Below, piece by piece: positions 1 through 8,530 of a DNA stretch of 64,000 nucleotides. This DNA comes from Acinetobacter brisouii (lineage in GTDB: Bacteria > Pseudomonadota > Gammaproteobacteria > Pseudomonadales > Moraxellaceae). The first letter of the stretch is position 1. Each line of letters starts with the position of its first letter. The position numbers and the translations under genes are program-made. The stretch spans positions 1 to 64,000 of the forward strand of contig NZ_BKNN01000007.1 in assembly GCF_008993995.1 (NCBI RefSeq), given 5' to 3'. The notes beneath the pieces were generated by a model. The model searched no databases. It was not told the DNA's origin and saw only the letters and a program-made list of their open reading frames with translations.

Positions 1-160
1 TAAGATATTGTTTTTATTATTAAAATTAAATAAAAAACATCTATTTCATTTAATTATCATCTAAAATCATTATATACTCTTAGCTATTGTTCATTTTCCA
101 TGGTTTACCATTCCAGTTTCAAGTGAGTGCACAACCATATTCTTTGTAAAGTGATTTGTT

Positions 161-529
161 ATGAGCACCCTAATTCTCGTCACCGCTCCTCCACACTCCG
201 TGTTGGCTTGGCATGCGCTAGGAATAGCACAAGCATTACAAGCAGCTCAACAAGAGTTTCGGGTATTTTTCTATCAAGATGCGGTTATGGTCGCAAATAC
301 CCTCAACTGGTGCCCTGATGATCAACGTCAACTCTCTCAGGAATGGCAAAAACTGGGTATTCGGTTACCTGTCTGTGTAAGTGCGGCATTGGCTCGTGGC
401 ATTACAGACCAAGACAATGCTGAGCGCCATCAACTCTCACAATTTAATCTAGCATCGGGCTTTGAGTTGGTTGGTCTAGGGGAGTTTGCCGATGCCGTTC
501 AAAATACCACGCGTTTAGTTCAATTTTAG
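161..529 (+). CDS. tusD: Sulfurtransferase subunit TusD (DsrE family)
   Basis: First gene of a tusDCBE cluster. In the 2-thiouridine relay, the TusBCD complex takes persulfide sulfur from TusA and passes it to TusE and MnmA for tRNA wobble uridine thiolation in the cytoplasm. The 122-aa product has the DsrE/F-like start MSTLILVTAPPHS and the conserved VCVSAALARG segment, whose Cys72 is the expected sulfur-carrying residue of TusD. Order and close spacing with tusC, tusB and tusE support the call. Length is normal for the family. An overlapping ORF in another frame at 127-318 is a shadow. Confidence 0.88.
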   Translation: MSTLILVTAPPHSVLAWHALGIAQALQAAQQEFRVFFYQDAVMVANTLNWCPDDQRQLSQEWQKLGIRLPVCVSAALARGITDQDNAERHQLSQFNLASGFELVGLGEFADAVQNTTRLVQF

Positions 530-571
530 AGCCTTTACACATGTGCTTTGTTGTTTTTAAAAGGTAGTTCT

Positions 572-922
572 GTGAAAACTGTTCTTGTTATTTTAACCCA
601 AGCCAATCTTATGCATACACAGAGCAATGAAAGTCTGTCTGCAACTATGGTACTTGCTACATTTGGCTGTCAGGTCAAAGTGCTACTGAAAGATGCCGCT
701 TTAAGCTTACTCAAAAATGATGTCGCTTTTGATGCCTTAAATCATCCTTTTAAACTCGCGTCAAATATGGTTGATAGTTTTGAGTTTTATGACCTTAGCC
801 CTATTTATATTGAACGCCATCAACAGCAACATGCTTTTGTTTTGCAAACACAGCACGAACTTGAATTTGTAGAATTAAATTCTGAATTTTTAAGAAATTT
901 TGAACACGTGCTTTACTGGTAA
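572..922 (+). CDS. tusC: Sulfurtransferase subunit TusC (DsrF family)
   Basis: Second subunit of the TusBCD sulfur-relay heterohexamer. I place the start at GTG 572, five bases after the Shine-Dalgarno-like AAGGTAG (561-567), giving 116 aa beginning MKTVLVILTQ. The frame is open from a TTG at 548, but that would add residues ahead of the usual DsrF beta strand. The protein has the expected size and a hydrophobic first strand followed by a Rossmann-like alternation. The call rests mainly on position between tusD and tusB plus DsrE/F-like character. Confidence 0.8.
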   Translation: MKTVLVILTQANLMHTQSNESLSATMVLATFGCQVKVLLKDAALSLLKNDVAFDALNHPFKLASNMVDSFEFYDLSPIYIERHQQQHAFVLQTQHELEFVELNSEFLRNFEHVLYW

Positions 923-928
923 ATCAAT

Positions 929-1213
929 ATGTCAAATTCGACTCTTTTTTTAATGCAAGCTGAGTACAGCAAATCTGCTTATTTACTCGAACAATTGCAG
1001 CATATGGCAGATCCCTCTACCGATCAGATTGTGCTAATGGCAGAATCCGCACTTCTTTACAATGATCCAAGTTTAAACAATTATCACTGCTATATATTGA
1101 AAAATGATGCGGATATATTGCCTGAAAGCATAGGTTCCCGCATTCAAATCATTGACTATAGCCAATTCAGTCAAATTCTTTTACAGCATACACGTTGTAT
1201 CAGTTTAAAATAG
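929..1213 (+). CDS. tusB: Sulfurtransferase subunit TusB (DsrH family)
   Basis: Small third subunit (94 aa) of the TusBCD complex, starting six bases after tusC. It begins MSNSTLFLMQAEYSKS, consistent with the DsrH fold's first strand. DsrH proteins are the shortest and most divergent members, so identity rests on gene order (D-C-B-E), size and the shared fold pattern. It ends ten bases before the TusE start, indicating one transcript. Confidence 0.75.
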   Translation: MSNSTLFLMQAEYSKSAYLLEQLQHMADPSTDQIVLMAESALLYNDPSLNNYHCYILKNDADILPESIGSRIQIIDYSQFSQILLQHTRCISLK

Positions 1214-1222
1214 TTGAAAATT

Positions 1223-1534
1223 ATGACTTTAGAACTCGATCAAGATGGTCACTTAGTTGACTATCAAATCTGGAATGAACAAGTGGCTCAAGAACTCGCA
1301 AATAGTCTTGAAATTGAGCTTAGCGCATGGCATTTCGAAATTTTACATGCTGTTCGACAATTTTATCAGCAGTTTGGTCACTCACCTGCAACACGACCAC
1401 TGATTAAGTACCTGATGAAAACTGTAAGTCCTGAAATTAATAATGCCGTATTACAACAACAATTTAATACAGGACTGGTTGCACGTCATTTAAGCCGCTT
1501 GGCAGGTATTCCCAAACCTGCCAACTGCTTATAA
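1223..1534 (+). CDS. tusE: Sulfur relay protein TusE (DsrC family)
   Basis: Final sulfur carrier of the relay; it interacts with MnmA during 2-thiouridine synthesis. ATG 1223 gives 103 aa (an in-frame TTG at 1214 is less likely). The C-terminal arm ends KPANCL with the penultimate cysteine, Cys102, which is the sulfur-accepting residue of DsrC/TusE. WHFEILHAVRQFYQQFGHSPATRPLIKYL is split across the usual DsrC helix-turn-helix-like core. A terminator follows immediately at 1533-1560, so the gene closes the tus operon. Confidence 0.88.
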   Translation: MTLELDQDGHLVDYQIWNEQVAQELANSLEIELSAWHFEILHAVRQFYQQFGHSPATRPLIKYLMKTVSPEINNAVLQQQFNTGLVARHLSRLAGIPKPANCL

Positions 1535-1560
1535 AAAAAAGCGCCGAAGCGCTTTTTTTT
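1533..1560. terminator. Bidirectional intrinsic terminator, tusE/ppiD
   Basis: A perfect inverted repeat of eight A, GCGC, loop CGAA, GCGC, eight T. Read leftward the loop is TTCG, the very stable tetraloop class. The A/T flanks provide a U-tract on both strands, so it can stop both tusE (+) and ppiD (-), which converge here. Confidence 0.88.
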
Positions 1561-1562
1561 AT

Positions 1563-3431
1563 TTATTTAATTTTTGCTTTTGATTTCAGATATTCAACAT
1601 AATCTGCAAGCTCCTGCTCACTACGACTTTGTTGATACCAGTTTTGTAATTGTTGCATTTGTTCAGCACTAATTGCTTTCGGATCCATGGGCTCAACTTT
1701 AGATACCGCAATCACCACCATTTCATTTGGTAAAGTTGTTGTCCCAACTGACCACATTCCTGCTTTTGGTGTTGGCAAAGTAAATGCGATATTAGACACT
1801 TCTTTTTTCAAGCCCTGACGCGGGAATACTCCAGCTTTTTCAAACTTAATGCTTGATTGTGCTAAAACTTGCTCAGCAGGTTTCGATTTAAAGCCATTGA
1901 ATGTTGTGGCTAGACGTTGCTTCGCAATCACTTCAGCTTTTTGATCCAATACTTTATTACGAATCGCTGCTGTTGCTTGAGCAAGTGTTTGTGTACCTGC
2001 CGCGCGGTAATTACGAACTTTTACCCAGATCACATCACCATTGGCCAATTGTACGCTGCTTGATGCATTACGATCACCCGTTTTAACATCATCACTAAAT
2101 AGCTTTGCTTTCACTGATGCATCAGCTAAATATGGGTCTTTTGTCCAAACAGTCACTGCTTTAGCAGATTGGACTTTCGCTGTTTTTACCTGTTGAGTAA
2201 CTACATCCAAAGCATCGTTACTAATGACACTATCGTTCAGCTTATTGACAATATTACTGAGTGCATTGGCTTTTTGGTTTTTCTGCAAATCTGCAATTAG
2301 CTGTGGTTTTACTGCATCAAGTGATGCAATTTTTTGTGCAGGTGTTTGTACTTCAATGATGTGATAACCAAACTGTGTTTTTACAGGTTGTGAAATTTGC
2401 TGATCTTTTAGACCAACCACAGCATTATCAAATTCTTTTGAACCTAACAAACCTGCTTTATAACCTTGTATTAAACCGCCATTTTCTTTTGAAGTTGGAT
2501 CTTCAGAGAATTGTTTTGCTGCTTCTACAAATGACAATCCTGCTTTGATTTTGGCTTCAACATCTTGAGCAAGTTTCAATGCTGCTGCATCACCACGACT
2601 ATCTTTCGTGATTAAAATATGATGCACTTCTTTTGCAACATTTTTCTTCTGTGCCTCAACATAACTTGCATATGCTTGTTGAATTTCTGCAGCAGTTGGT
2701 GCTGTAGTTGTGACATTAATCATTGCTGGAGTCACGACCACATAATCGACATCAACATTGGCATTTTGTTTAAAGCTAGCCTTGTGCTGATTATAGTAAT
2801 TGGCAATTTCTTGTGGGCTAACAGTTAAACCTTTTTTATATTCATCAAGTTTTACACTTGCCAAATAGATTTCACGTTGCTCAGTTTGAATATTTGCCAA
2901 ACGCTGAATGTCCGCCTTATCCAGTAAGGTATAATTAGAAATCGTTCCTGAAAGCATTTTTAATGCCTGATCTTTACGCAAGTTTTCGATCAGCATTTCC
3001 TTGGTCATATTATTGCTACGCAAGTAATTACCAAAAGCTTGATCGCTGAATTTTCCATTGACTTGAAATTCAGGGACTTGTGATAGCATTGTCACAAATT
3101 GCGCATCACTTAAAGTCAAGCCCAGTTTCTGTGCTTGTTGAAGTAATAATTGACGCGCAATTAGGGTATCTAGTGCATTATTACGAATTGCATCCATATT
3201 AAGTAAAGATGCATCACCTTGAACATATTGCAAATATTGCTGCTGATAAGCCTTCACTAAATCATCAAGATCTTTATTTGCGATATCTTGACCATTCACA
3301 GTTTTTGCTACATCGGTTTTTTTCGAGCCACTAAAATATCCTTCAATACCTACTAACGCTAAAGGAGCTAGGAACAACACCAGCAATGCGATGCCTAACC
3401 AACCTTTGATCAGTTTACGAAACGATTCCAT
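1563..3431 (-). CDS. ppiD: Peptidyl-prolyl isomerase-type periplasmic chaperone PpiD
   Basis: Inner-membrane-anchored chaperone that acts on proteins leaving the Sec translocon. The 622-aa product has a short cytoplasmic N-terminus, one membrane segment (about residues 12-32, rich in L/V/A), a SurA-N-like helical domain (about 35-200) and a parvulin domain (about 265-360) containing KEVHHILIT, the FSEDP motif, the GG turn and FGYHIIEV. Size is typical (E. coli PpiD is 623 aa). It sits downstream of hupB on the same strand, the conserved hup-ppiD order of gammaproteobacteria, and ends at the shared terminator with tusE. Confidence 0.93.
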   Translation of the reverse strand: MESFRKLIKGWLGIALLVLFLAPLALVGIEGYFSGSKKTDVAKTVNGQDIANKDLDDLVKAYQQQYLQYVQGDASLLNMDAIRNNALDTLIARQLLLQQAQKLGLTLSDAQFVTMLSQVPEFQVNGKFSDQAFGNYLRSNNMTKEMLIENLRKDQALKMLSGTISNYTLLDKADIQRLANIQTEQREIYLASVKLDEYKKGLTVSPQEIANYYNQHKASFKQNANVDVDYVVVTPAMINVTTTAPTAAEIQQAYASYVEAQKKNVAKEVHHILITKDSRGDAAALKLAQDVEAKIKAGLSFVEAAKQFSEDPTSKENGGLIQGYKAGLLGSKEFDNAVVGLKDQQISQPVKTQFGYHIIEVQTPAQKIASLDAVKPQLIADLQKNQKANALSNIVNKLNDSVISNDALDVVTQQVKTAKVQSAKAVTVWTKDPYLADASVKAKLFSDDVKTGDRNASSSVQLANGDVIWVKVRNYRAAGTQTLAQATAAIRNKVLDQKAEVIAKQRLATTFNGFKSKPAEQVLAQSSIKFEKAGVFPRQGLKKEVSNIAFTLPTPKAGMWSVGTTTLPNEMVVIAVSKVEPMDPKAISAEQMQQLQNWYQQSRSEQELADYVEYLKSKAKIK

Positions 3432-3524
3432 AAGTATTCCAATATTTTATTTGTGTGCGATTTTAACTGAAATCAAAAGGCGAATGAACGCATTTGCCTT
3501 GTTTATTTCGCCAATTCAATAAAA

Positions 3525-3542
3525 AACGCGCCTTGAGGCGCG
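3525..3542 (-). terminator. hupB intrinsic terminator
   Basis: On the minus strand a CGCGCC stem, TCAA loop and GGCGCG stem are followed by six T. It lies 20 bases after the hupB stop and before ppiD, so hupB has its own transcript end and ppiD is either read through or separately promoted. Confidence 0.85.
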
Positions 3543-3561
3543 CTTAAGTTGCTGTTTTGTC

Positions 3562-3834
3562 TTACGCTACAGCATCTTTCAAGCCTTTGCCCGCTTTAAA
3601 ACTTGGGACTTTGCTTGCTTCAATTTGTAATTCTGCACCAGTTTTCGGATTACGACCTGTACGTGCGCTGCGCTCTTTCACGCTGAATGTACCAAAACCA
3701 ACTAAAGTTACAGTATCGCCTGCTTTTAACGCTTCAGTAATTGAAGCAATTGTCGCATCCAACGCTTTTCCTGCATCAGTTTTAGACAAACCCCCTTTTG
3801 TTGCAATCGCATCAATTAATTCTGATTTATTCAT
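3562..3834 (-). CDS. hupB: DNA-binding protein HU (beta type)
   Basis: Nucleoid-associated architectural protein, 90 aa, the standard HU length. It starts [11 protein letters not shown], has the [10 protein letters not shown] helix, the GFGTFSV strand and the [12 protein letters not shown]-binding arm containing the proline that intercalates in the minor groove. HU rather than IHF is indicated by the arm sequence and by the hup-ppiD context. A strong GAGGACGTC ribosome site precedes ATG. Confidence 0.95.
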   Translation of the reverse strand: MNKSELIDAIATKGGLSKTDAGKALDATIASITEALKAGDTVTLVGFGTFSVKERSARTGRNPKTGAELQIEASKVPSFKAGKGLKDAVA

Positions 3835-3984
3835 GAAGATGACGTCCTCTTAATTTGGTTGTTTAAGATCCAAGGCTTTCGTATATAACCATACCGCCTT
3901 TATAGCAATGCTTGAGGTCAAAAGGCAATACTCCGCAAATGCTTTTATGAGGATTTCATGACAAAAACCTATGAAAATGCACAA

Positions 3985-4455
3985 TTATTGAGAGCTTTGT
4001 GACAACTTTTGGCGCAGGGTCTGATTTTCTTCAATCAACTGATCGACTTTGGTATGTAACGATAAAATCAACTGTTCCAAATATTGCACATCTTTGCTGG
4101 TTGCCAGACCAAGACGATTTAAAGAAGTATTTACTCCCTGATCGAGAATTTTTTCGACTTTGTCTTTGGTTTCAACCACCGATTCACGTGCTTTATCTGT
4201 AACCTTGGTTACGGTCTGATCAGCAAAACCCAGGGTCTTAGATTCTAGCTCTTCACCAACTTTGACTAACGAGTCAAAGAGTTTTGTGCCTTCTTCTTCA
4301 GCACGTGAAAATGCACCTAATCCCGCCAACCAGATTTGCTGAGTATACTTACGAAAATCTAAAGCAGTTTTTTGATTCTGCTTATTTTTTTTATCTTGTG
4401 AGGCTTGTGTCATATCATCGACTTCATTTTGCTGATTTATTATCCTTTTACTCAT
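3985..4455 (-). CDS. Phasin family protein (polyhydroxyalkanoate granule-associated type)
   Basis: A 156-aa protein resembling the PhaI/PhaF phasin family: Lys/Gln-rich start, the segment YTQQIWLAGLGAFSRAEEEG that marks this family, an amphipathic helical middle with KVEKILDQGVNTSLNRLG, and a heptad C-terminal coiled coil (LEQLILSLHTKVDQLIEEN). I chose ATG 4455 because GAAGAGG lies nine bases upstream; the frame is open further upstream to 4497. Phasins coat PHA granules, but no PHA synthase is nearby, so a stress or surface-binding role is possible. Confidence 0.8.
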   Translation of the reverse strand: MSKRIINQQNEVDDMTQASQDKKNKQNQKTALDFRKYTQQIWLAGLGAFSRAEEEGTKLFDSLVKVGEELESKTLGFADQTVTKVTDKARESVVETKDKVEKILDQGVNTSLNRLGLATSKDVQYLEQLILSLHTKVDQLIEENQTLRQKLSQSSQ

Positions 4456-4637
4456 AGTTGTAACCTCTTCTATATATGACAACAACGGTCTTTGCACATA
4501 ATCACGTTATAATAACAAAGATATGACTTGAACATTTTCCTAAACTGTTCTACAAAACTACTTCATTTTTGCGACCATTTTCATCGTTCGAGGACAATCA
4601 ATGGAATCTTCGATTTTCATTGAGGAATTTTAACTTT

Positions 4638-5285
4638 ATGAGTGAATCTCAACAGACACAAGAACAGCCCAAGCTATTGTTAAATTTGGGTATGATTGCA
4701 TTGGAAACTTTTTATAGTTTCATTTTTAAACACGATGATGTGGTTCAATTACATGCAAAAGAATTTTTGGAGCAACAATTAACAGTTAAGGTAAATTGCT
4801 ATGTTCCTTATATAGACTTTTACGTCCGCTTTACCCGAAAAGGCATTTTATTTGACTTACAAGCTCCCGATAGTCCTATTGATTTAGAAATTAGCAGTAC
4901 CGTTTTTGGCTATGTTCAAACTTTAGTCTTAGGCAATAAAAAAAGTGTGCGTGGAATTCGCATGTATGGACACGATCAACTCAAAGATCCATTTCGTGAT
5001 TTGTTAACTCAACTCGCATTGCCTAAACTTGCTGCTGACTGGAAAAAATGGCTATTCCGCTCTGAATCAGAGCATGATGTTGTCGCATCCAAAAAACGAA
5101 TCGCGCCACTTTTAGAAAAAATTGAATATCAACGCTCAAAAATCAATAGCTTACAAGTCGAGGTTAAGCAGTACAAAAATCGTTTAAGACATGTTCAAAA
5201 AAAACAACAGCGTTTAAATGGCTTTTTTATTACGGTAATCGTCATACTTTTATGTATTTTGTTATATAATAGTTGGACTGTTTAA
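4638..5285 (+). CDS. Membrane-anchored protein with possible SCP2/UbiJ-like domain
   Basis: Not firmly recognised. ATG 4638 (TGAGGA upstream) gives 215 aa. The first ~130 residues alternate beta strands and helices in a way that recalls SCP2/UbiJ lipid-binding proteins (a segment predicted to bind FLEQQL..VNCYVPYIDFYVRF, then LEISSTVFGYVQTLVLG). Residues ~150-190 form a basic coiled coil (RSKINSLQVEVKQYKNRLRHVQKKQQ). A single C-terminal membrane segment (FFITVIVILLCILLY) would anchor it as a tail-anchored inner-membrane protein. The SCP2 reading is a weak inference. Confidence 0.6.
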   Translation: MSESQQTQEQPKLLLNLGMIALETFYSFIFKHDDVVQLHAKEFLEQQLTVKVNCYVPYIDFYVRFTRKGILFDLQAPDSPIDLEISSTVFGYVQTLVLGNKKSVRGIRMYGHDQLKDPFRDLLTQLALPKLAADWKKWLFRSESEHDVVASKKRIAPLLEKIEYQRSKINSLQVEVKQYKNRLRHVQKKQQRLNGFFITVIVILLCILLYNSWTV

Positions 5286-5289
5286 AATA

Positions 5290-5325
5290 AAAATAAGCAA
5301 ACCGTGAATTAGGTCCGCTTTTTTA
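5290..5325 (+). terminator. Possible terminator after the tail-anchored protein
   Basis: An imperfect stem (AGC..ACC pairing with GGT..GCT, with an internal loop) is followed by six T. Moderate to weak; it separates 4638-5285 from the isc operon. Confidence 0.45.
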
Positions 5326-5333
5326 TCATCAAA

Positions 5334-5366
5334 AAACTTGACTATTTTAGTCAGGATTCTTAAAAT
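5334..5366 (+). promoter_or_regulatory. isc operon promoter overlaid by an IscR type 1 site
   Basis: A -35 TTGACT (5338-5343) and -10 TAAAAT (5361-5366) are separated by exactly 17 bases. Bases 5334-5358 contain GACT-N5-AGTC in the register of the E. coli type 1 IscR consensus, with only a few mismatches at the outer ends. Holo-IscR bound here would block polymerase, giving the known negative feedback on isc expression. The site and promoter are seen directly; IscR binding is inferred from the known E. coli consensus. Confidence 0.8.
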
Positions 5367-5399
5367 TTAAACATCTAGTCTAAACATGTGTATCGAATT

Positions 5400-5873
5400 A
5401 TGCGTCTAACCACTCGCGGTCGCTACGCAGTGACTGCTCTACTCGACTTAGCCTTGCAGCCATCTGAACAAACGATCACGCTTGCAGAAATTGCAGCACG
5501 CCAAACAATATCAGTCGCCTATCTTGAGCAGTTATTTGCGAAGCTTAAACGTCATGGTTTAGTTTCTAGCGTTCGCGGAGCAAATGGTGGTTACCATTTA
5601 GCAAGAAGCGCAAATGAAATTACTGTTTTAGAAATTATTGAAGCTGTCAATGAAACAGTGGATGCAACCCGTTGTGACCACAAAGGTAACTGCCAAAATG
5701 GTGCAATGTGTTTAACTCACGACCTATGGCAAGATCTTTCTCACCATATCGCCGATTATCTCGCAAAAATTTCCTTATCTGACCTCATTTCTCGTGACAA
5801 TGTACAAACTGTTGCGATTCGCCAAAATTCAGCACCTTATGAGTCAGACCTATTATCGGGTACAGGTATTTAA
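5400..5873 (+). CDS. iscR: Fe-S cluster-responsive regulator IscR (Rrf2 family)
   Basis: Transcription factor that senses [2Fe-2S] status and represses the isc operon. The 157-aa protein starts [19 protein letters not shown], the IscR signature; an in-frame upstream GTG at 5388 lacks a ribosome site. It has the winged helix ([30 protein letters not shown]) and the cluster ligands as C-x5-C-x5-C in [13 protein letters not shown] followed by His. The stop lies one base before iscS. Its own promoter carries a type 1-like site. Confidence 0.95.
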   Translation: MRLTTRGRYAVTALLDLALQPSEQTITLAEIAARQTISVAYLEQLFAKLKRHGLVSSVRGANGGYHLARSANEITVLEIIEAVNETVDATRCDHKGNCQNGAMCLTHDLWQDLSHHIADYLAKISLSDLISRDNVQTVAIRQNSAPYESDLLSGTGI

Positions 5874-5874
5874 C

Positions 5875-7092
5875 ATGAAACGTCCTATTTATCTTGACTA
5901 TGCAGCAACAACTCCAGTTGACCCTCAGGTTGCTGAACGCATGATGGAATGCTTAACCTTTGATGGTACTTTTGGTAATGCGGCTTCGCGTTCTCATGCT
6001 TACGGTTGGCAAGCAGAAGAAAAAGTGGAGTATGCACGCGAGCAAGTTGCGAATCTAGTTAAAGCCGATCCGCGTGAAATTGTTTGGACTTCTGGTGCAA
6101 CTGAATCTGACAACCTCGCACTTAAAGGTGTTGCTCAGTTTTATGCATCGAAAGGCAAACACATCATTACCAGTAAAATTGAACACAAAGCAATTTTAGA
6201 TACTTGCCGTGAGCTTGAAGCTGAAGGCTTTGAAATTACCTATATCGAGCCACAACCACAAACTGGTTTGATTACACCTGAAATGGTAGCGGCTGAGCTT
6301 CGTCCAGACACCATTTTAGTGTCACTAATGATGGTCAACAACGAAATCGGTACTGTGACTGATGTTGCTGCAATCGGTGAATTGACTCGTGCCAATAAAA
6401 CATTCTTCCATGTCGATGCTGCTCAAGCTGCTGGAAAAATTGAAATTGACCTCAGTCAAATCAAAGTCGACCTCATGAGTTTCTCTGGTCATAAAATCTA
6501 TGGCCCTAAAGGTATTGGCGCACTATTTGTACGCCGTAGCCCACGTGTTCGCCTAAAAGCACAAATTCACGGTGGTGGTCATGAACGTGGTATGCGTTCA
6601 GGAACCCTTGCAACGCATCAAATCGTCGGTATGGGTGAAGCATTTGAACTTGGAGGTAAAAATCTTCAAGCAGAACAAACCCGTTTACGTGCACTTCGTG
6701 ACAAATTATGGAATGGCTTGCAAAGTTTAGAGCAAGTTTTCCTAAATGGTCACCCTACACAAAACGTTGCCAACTACCTAAATGTCAGCTTCAACTTTGT
6801 TGAAGGTGAGTCTTTAATGATGGCGCTTAAAGACGTTGCTGTTTCAAGTGGCTCTGCTTGTACATCTGCAACCTTAGAACCATCTTACGTATTACGTGCG
6901 CTTGGCTTGTCTGATGAACTTGCACACAGCTCAATCCGTTTCAGCTTTGGTAAATACACCACTGAAGAAGATATTGACCACGTAATCAGCATTACTCAAT
7001 CTGCTGTCGAAAAACTCCGTGAGCTTTCACCGCTTTGGGATATGTATAAAGAAGGCATCGACCTTTCAACAGTTGAATGGGCTGAACATTAA
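5875..7092 (+). CDS. iscS: Cysteine desulfurase IscS
   Basis: PLP enzyme that converts cysteine to alanine and supplies persulfide sulfur to IscU and, via TusA, to the Tus relay also present in this window. ATG 5875 begins [17 protein letters not shown] and gives 405 aa, the usual length. Visible motifs are the PLP-binding SGATESDN, the [10 protein letters not shown] segment, the Schiff-base lysine in [10 protein letters not shown], and the catalytic cysteine loop SSGSACTSA. It is separated from iscR by one base, so the two are translated from one message. Confidence 0.96.
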   Translation: MKRPIYLDYAATTPVDPQVAERMMECLTFDGTFGNAASRSHAYGWQAEEKVEYAREQVANLVKADPREIVWTSGATESDNLALKGVAQFYASKGKHIITSKIEHKAILDTCRELEAEGFEITYIEPQPQTGLITPEMVAAELRPDTILVSLMMVNNEIGTVTDVAAIGELTRANKTFFHVDAAQAAGKIEIDLSQIKVDLMSFSGHKIYGPKGIGALFVRRSPRVRLKAQIHGGGHERGMRSGTLATHQIVGMGEAFELGGKNLQAEQTRLRALRDKLWNGLQSLEQVFLNGHPTQNVANYLNVSFNFVEGESLMMALKDVAVSSGSACTSATLEPSYVLRALGLSDELAHSSIRFSFGKYTTEEDIDHVISITQSAVEKLRELSPLWDMYKEGIDLSTVEWAEH

Positions 7093-7168
7093 TCCTTGAA
7101 ATTGATGTTTTTACCCCCATATTAAATTAAGAAAACTCAGGCTAACCCCCTAGGTTCGGAGAAAGACC

Positions 7169-7555
7169 ATGGCATATAGCGAAAAAGTCATTGACCATTA
7201 TGAAAACCCACGTAACGTTGGTGTGCTTGACAAAAATGCAGAAAATGTGGGTACAGGCATGGTGGGTGCACCTGCATGTGGCGATGTAATGCGTTTACAA
7301 ATTCAAGTTAACAACGACGGGATCATTGAAGAAGCACGCTTTAAAACTTACGGTTGCGGCTCAGCAATTGCCTCTAGCTCTTTAGTAACTGAATGGTTAA
7401 AAGGCAAAACACTTGATGAAGCTCAAGCCATCAAAAACATTGATATTGCAACTGAACTTGCTTTACCGCCAGTGAAAGTTCACTGTTCAGTATTGGCAGA
7501 AGATGCAATTAAAGCTGCGATTGAAGATTATCGCAGCAAAAAATCAAATGTATAA
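7169..7555 (+). CDS. iscU: Fe-S cluster scaffold IscU
   Basis: Scaffold on which [2Fe-2S] clusters are assembled from IscS sulfur. 128 aa. Ligands are in place: Cys37 and Asp39 in GAPACGDVM, Cys in YGCGSAIASSS, and Cys in VHCSVLAEDAI. The LPPVK motif recognised by the HscA chaperone directly precedes the last cysteine, matching hscBA downstream. A 76-base gap after iscS holds no clear hairpin. Confidence 0.96.
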   Translation: MAYSEKVIDHYENPRNVGVLDKNAENVGTGMVGAPACGDVMRLQIQVNNDGIIEEARFKTYGCGSAIASSSLVTEWLKGKTLDEAQAIKNIDIATELALPPVKVHCSVLAEDAIKAAIEDYRSKKSNV

Positions 7556-7586
7556 TTGTTTGGCAAGATAAATTCACGGAGTTTTC

Positions 7587-7907
7587 ATGATCCATTTAAC
7601 TGAAAATGCAGCCACTCATATCAGCAATTACCTAAAAAATCGCGGTAAGGGTGAAGGCATTCGCGTTGGGGTGAAAACTTCAGGCTGTTCAGGTTTAGCG
7701 TATGTACTTGAGTTTGTCGATGAAGTCGATACTCATGATCAAATCTTTGAGCAGTTTGGTGTAAAAGTTTTTGTTGATCCAAAGAGCTTAGTTTACCTCG
7801 AAGGATTGGAAATGGACTATGTTAAAAATGGTCTAAATGAAGGCTTTGAATTTAATAACCCAAACAAAAAAGGTGAATGTGGTTGCGGTGAGTCTTTCAC
7901 TGTTTAA
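7587..7907 (+). CDS. iscA: A-type Fe-S carrier IscA
   Basis: A-type carrier that delivers Fe-S clusters to target proteins. 106 aa with the three conserved cysteines: one in TSGCSGLAY and a C-terminal pair in GECGCGESF. Starts 31 bases after iscU with a CGGAG ribosome site. Confidence 0.95.
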   Translation: MIHLTENAATHISNYLKNRGKGEGIRVGVKTSGCSGLAYVLEFVDEVDTHDQIFEQFGVKVFVDPKSLVYLEGLEMDYVKNGLNEGFEFNNPNKKGECGCGESFTV

Positions 7908-7930
7908 TTCTCCCATTCATCTTCACTATC

Positions 7931-7961
7931 AATAAAACAGTGTATAATTCACTGTTTTATT
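7931..7961 (+). repeat. 12-bp inverted repeat between iscA and hscB
   Basis: AATAAAACAGTG (7931-7942) pairs perfectly with CACTGTTTTATT (7950-7961) around a 7-base TATAATT loop. The loop also reads as a possible -10 box. It could be an RNA hairpin tuning hscBA-fdx relative to iscSUA, an mRNA processing site, or an operator over an internal promoter. Confidence 0.7.
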
Positions 7962-7989
7962 GACATTTACCTCGTGGAAATCATCCCCC

Positions 7990-8505
7990 ATGAATCATTT
8001 TGAGTTGTTCGGATTACCTATTGCTCTCGATATTGATTTAGCAGCTTTAAAAAATAGCTTTTTGAAATTGCAACAACAATATCATCCTGATAAAGCACAA
8101 GATAAAGATCAAGCACTCATCAAATCGAGTGAAATTAACCAAGCTTATAAGGTGTTATCACATGTTGATAGCCGTGCAGGTTATTTGCTATCACTGCAAA
8201 AACAAGATCATGGTCTAGACCAATCTATTCACGACTTTGAATTTTTACAGTCAGCACTCGAAATTCGTGAGCAACTCGATGAAGCCCAAGATCCAGAACA
8301 ACTTCACACTTTAAAAGATGAAGTGAATCAATGGATTGCTGGTTTAGTGCGCGAGTTCAAAATCGACTATGACGATAAAGACTGGGGCGAAGCACGTGAT
8401 ACTGTTCGCAAGTTACGCTTTTTCCAACGTGTCATGAATGACATTGACAAAGCTGAAGATCGCTTACTAGATGATGAACAGTACGATTTGGATGATGATT
8501 TTTAA
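7990..8505 (+). CDS. hscB: J-domain co-chaperone HscB
   Basis: Co-chaperone that brings IscU to HscA and stimulates its ATPase. ATG 7990 gives 171 aa (usual ~171); the frame is open from a TTG at 7960 inside the inverted repeat, which is not a credible start. MNHFELFGLP, the HPD motif in QYHPDKAQDKDQ and the C-terminal helical IscU-binding domain are visible. The tail is acidic (DDEQYDLDDDF). Confidence 0.94.
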   Translation: MNHFELFGLPIALDIDLAALKNSFLKLQQQYHPDKAQDKDQALIKSSEINQAYKVLSHVDSRAGYLLSLQKQDHGLDQSIHDFEFLQSALEIREQLDEAQDPEQLHTLKDEVNQWIAGLVREFKIDYDDKDWGEARDTVRKLRFFQRVMNDIDKAEDRLLDDEQYDLDDDF

Positions 8506-8530
8506 TTTTTATATTCAAGGATTTTAACAG

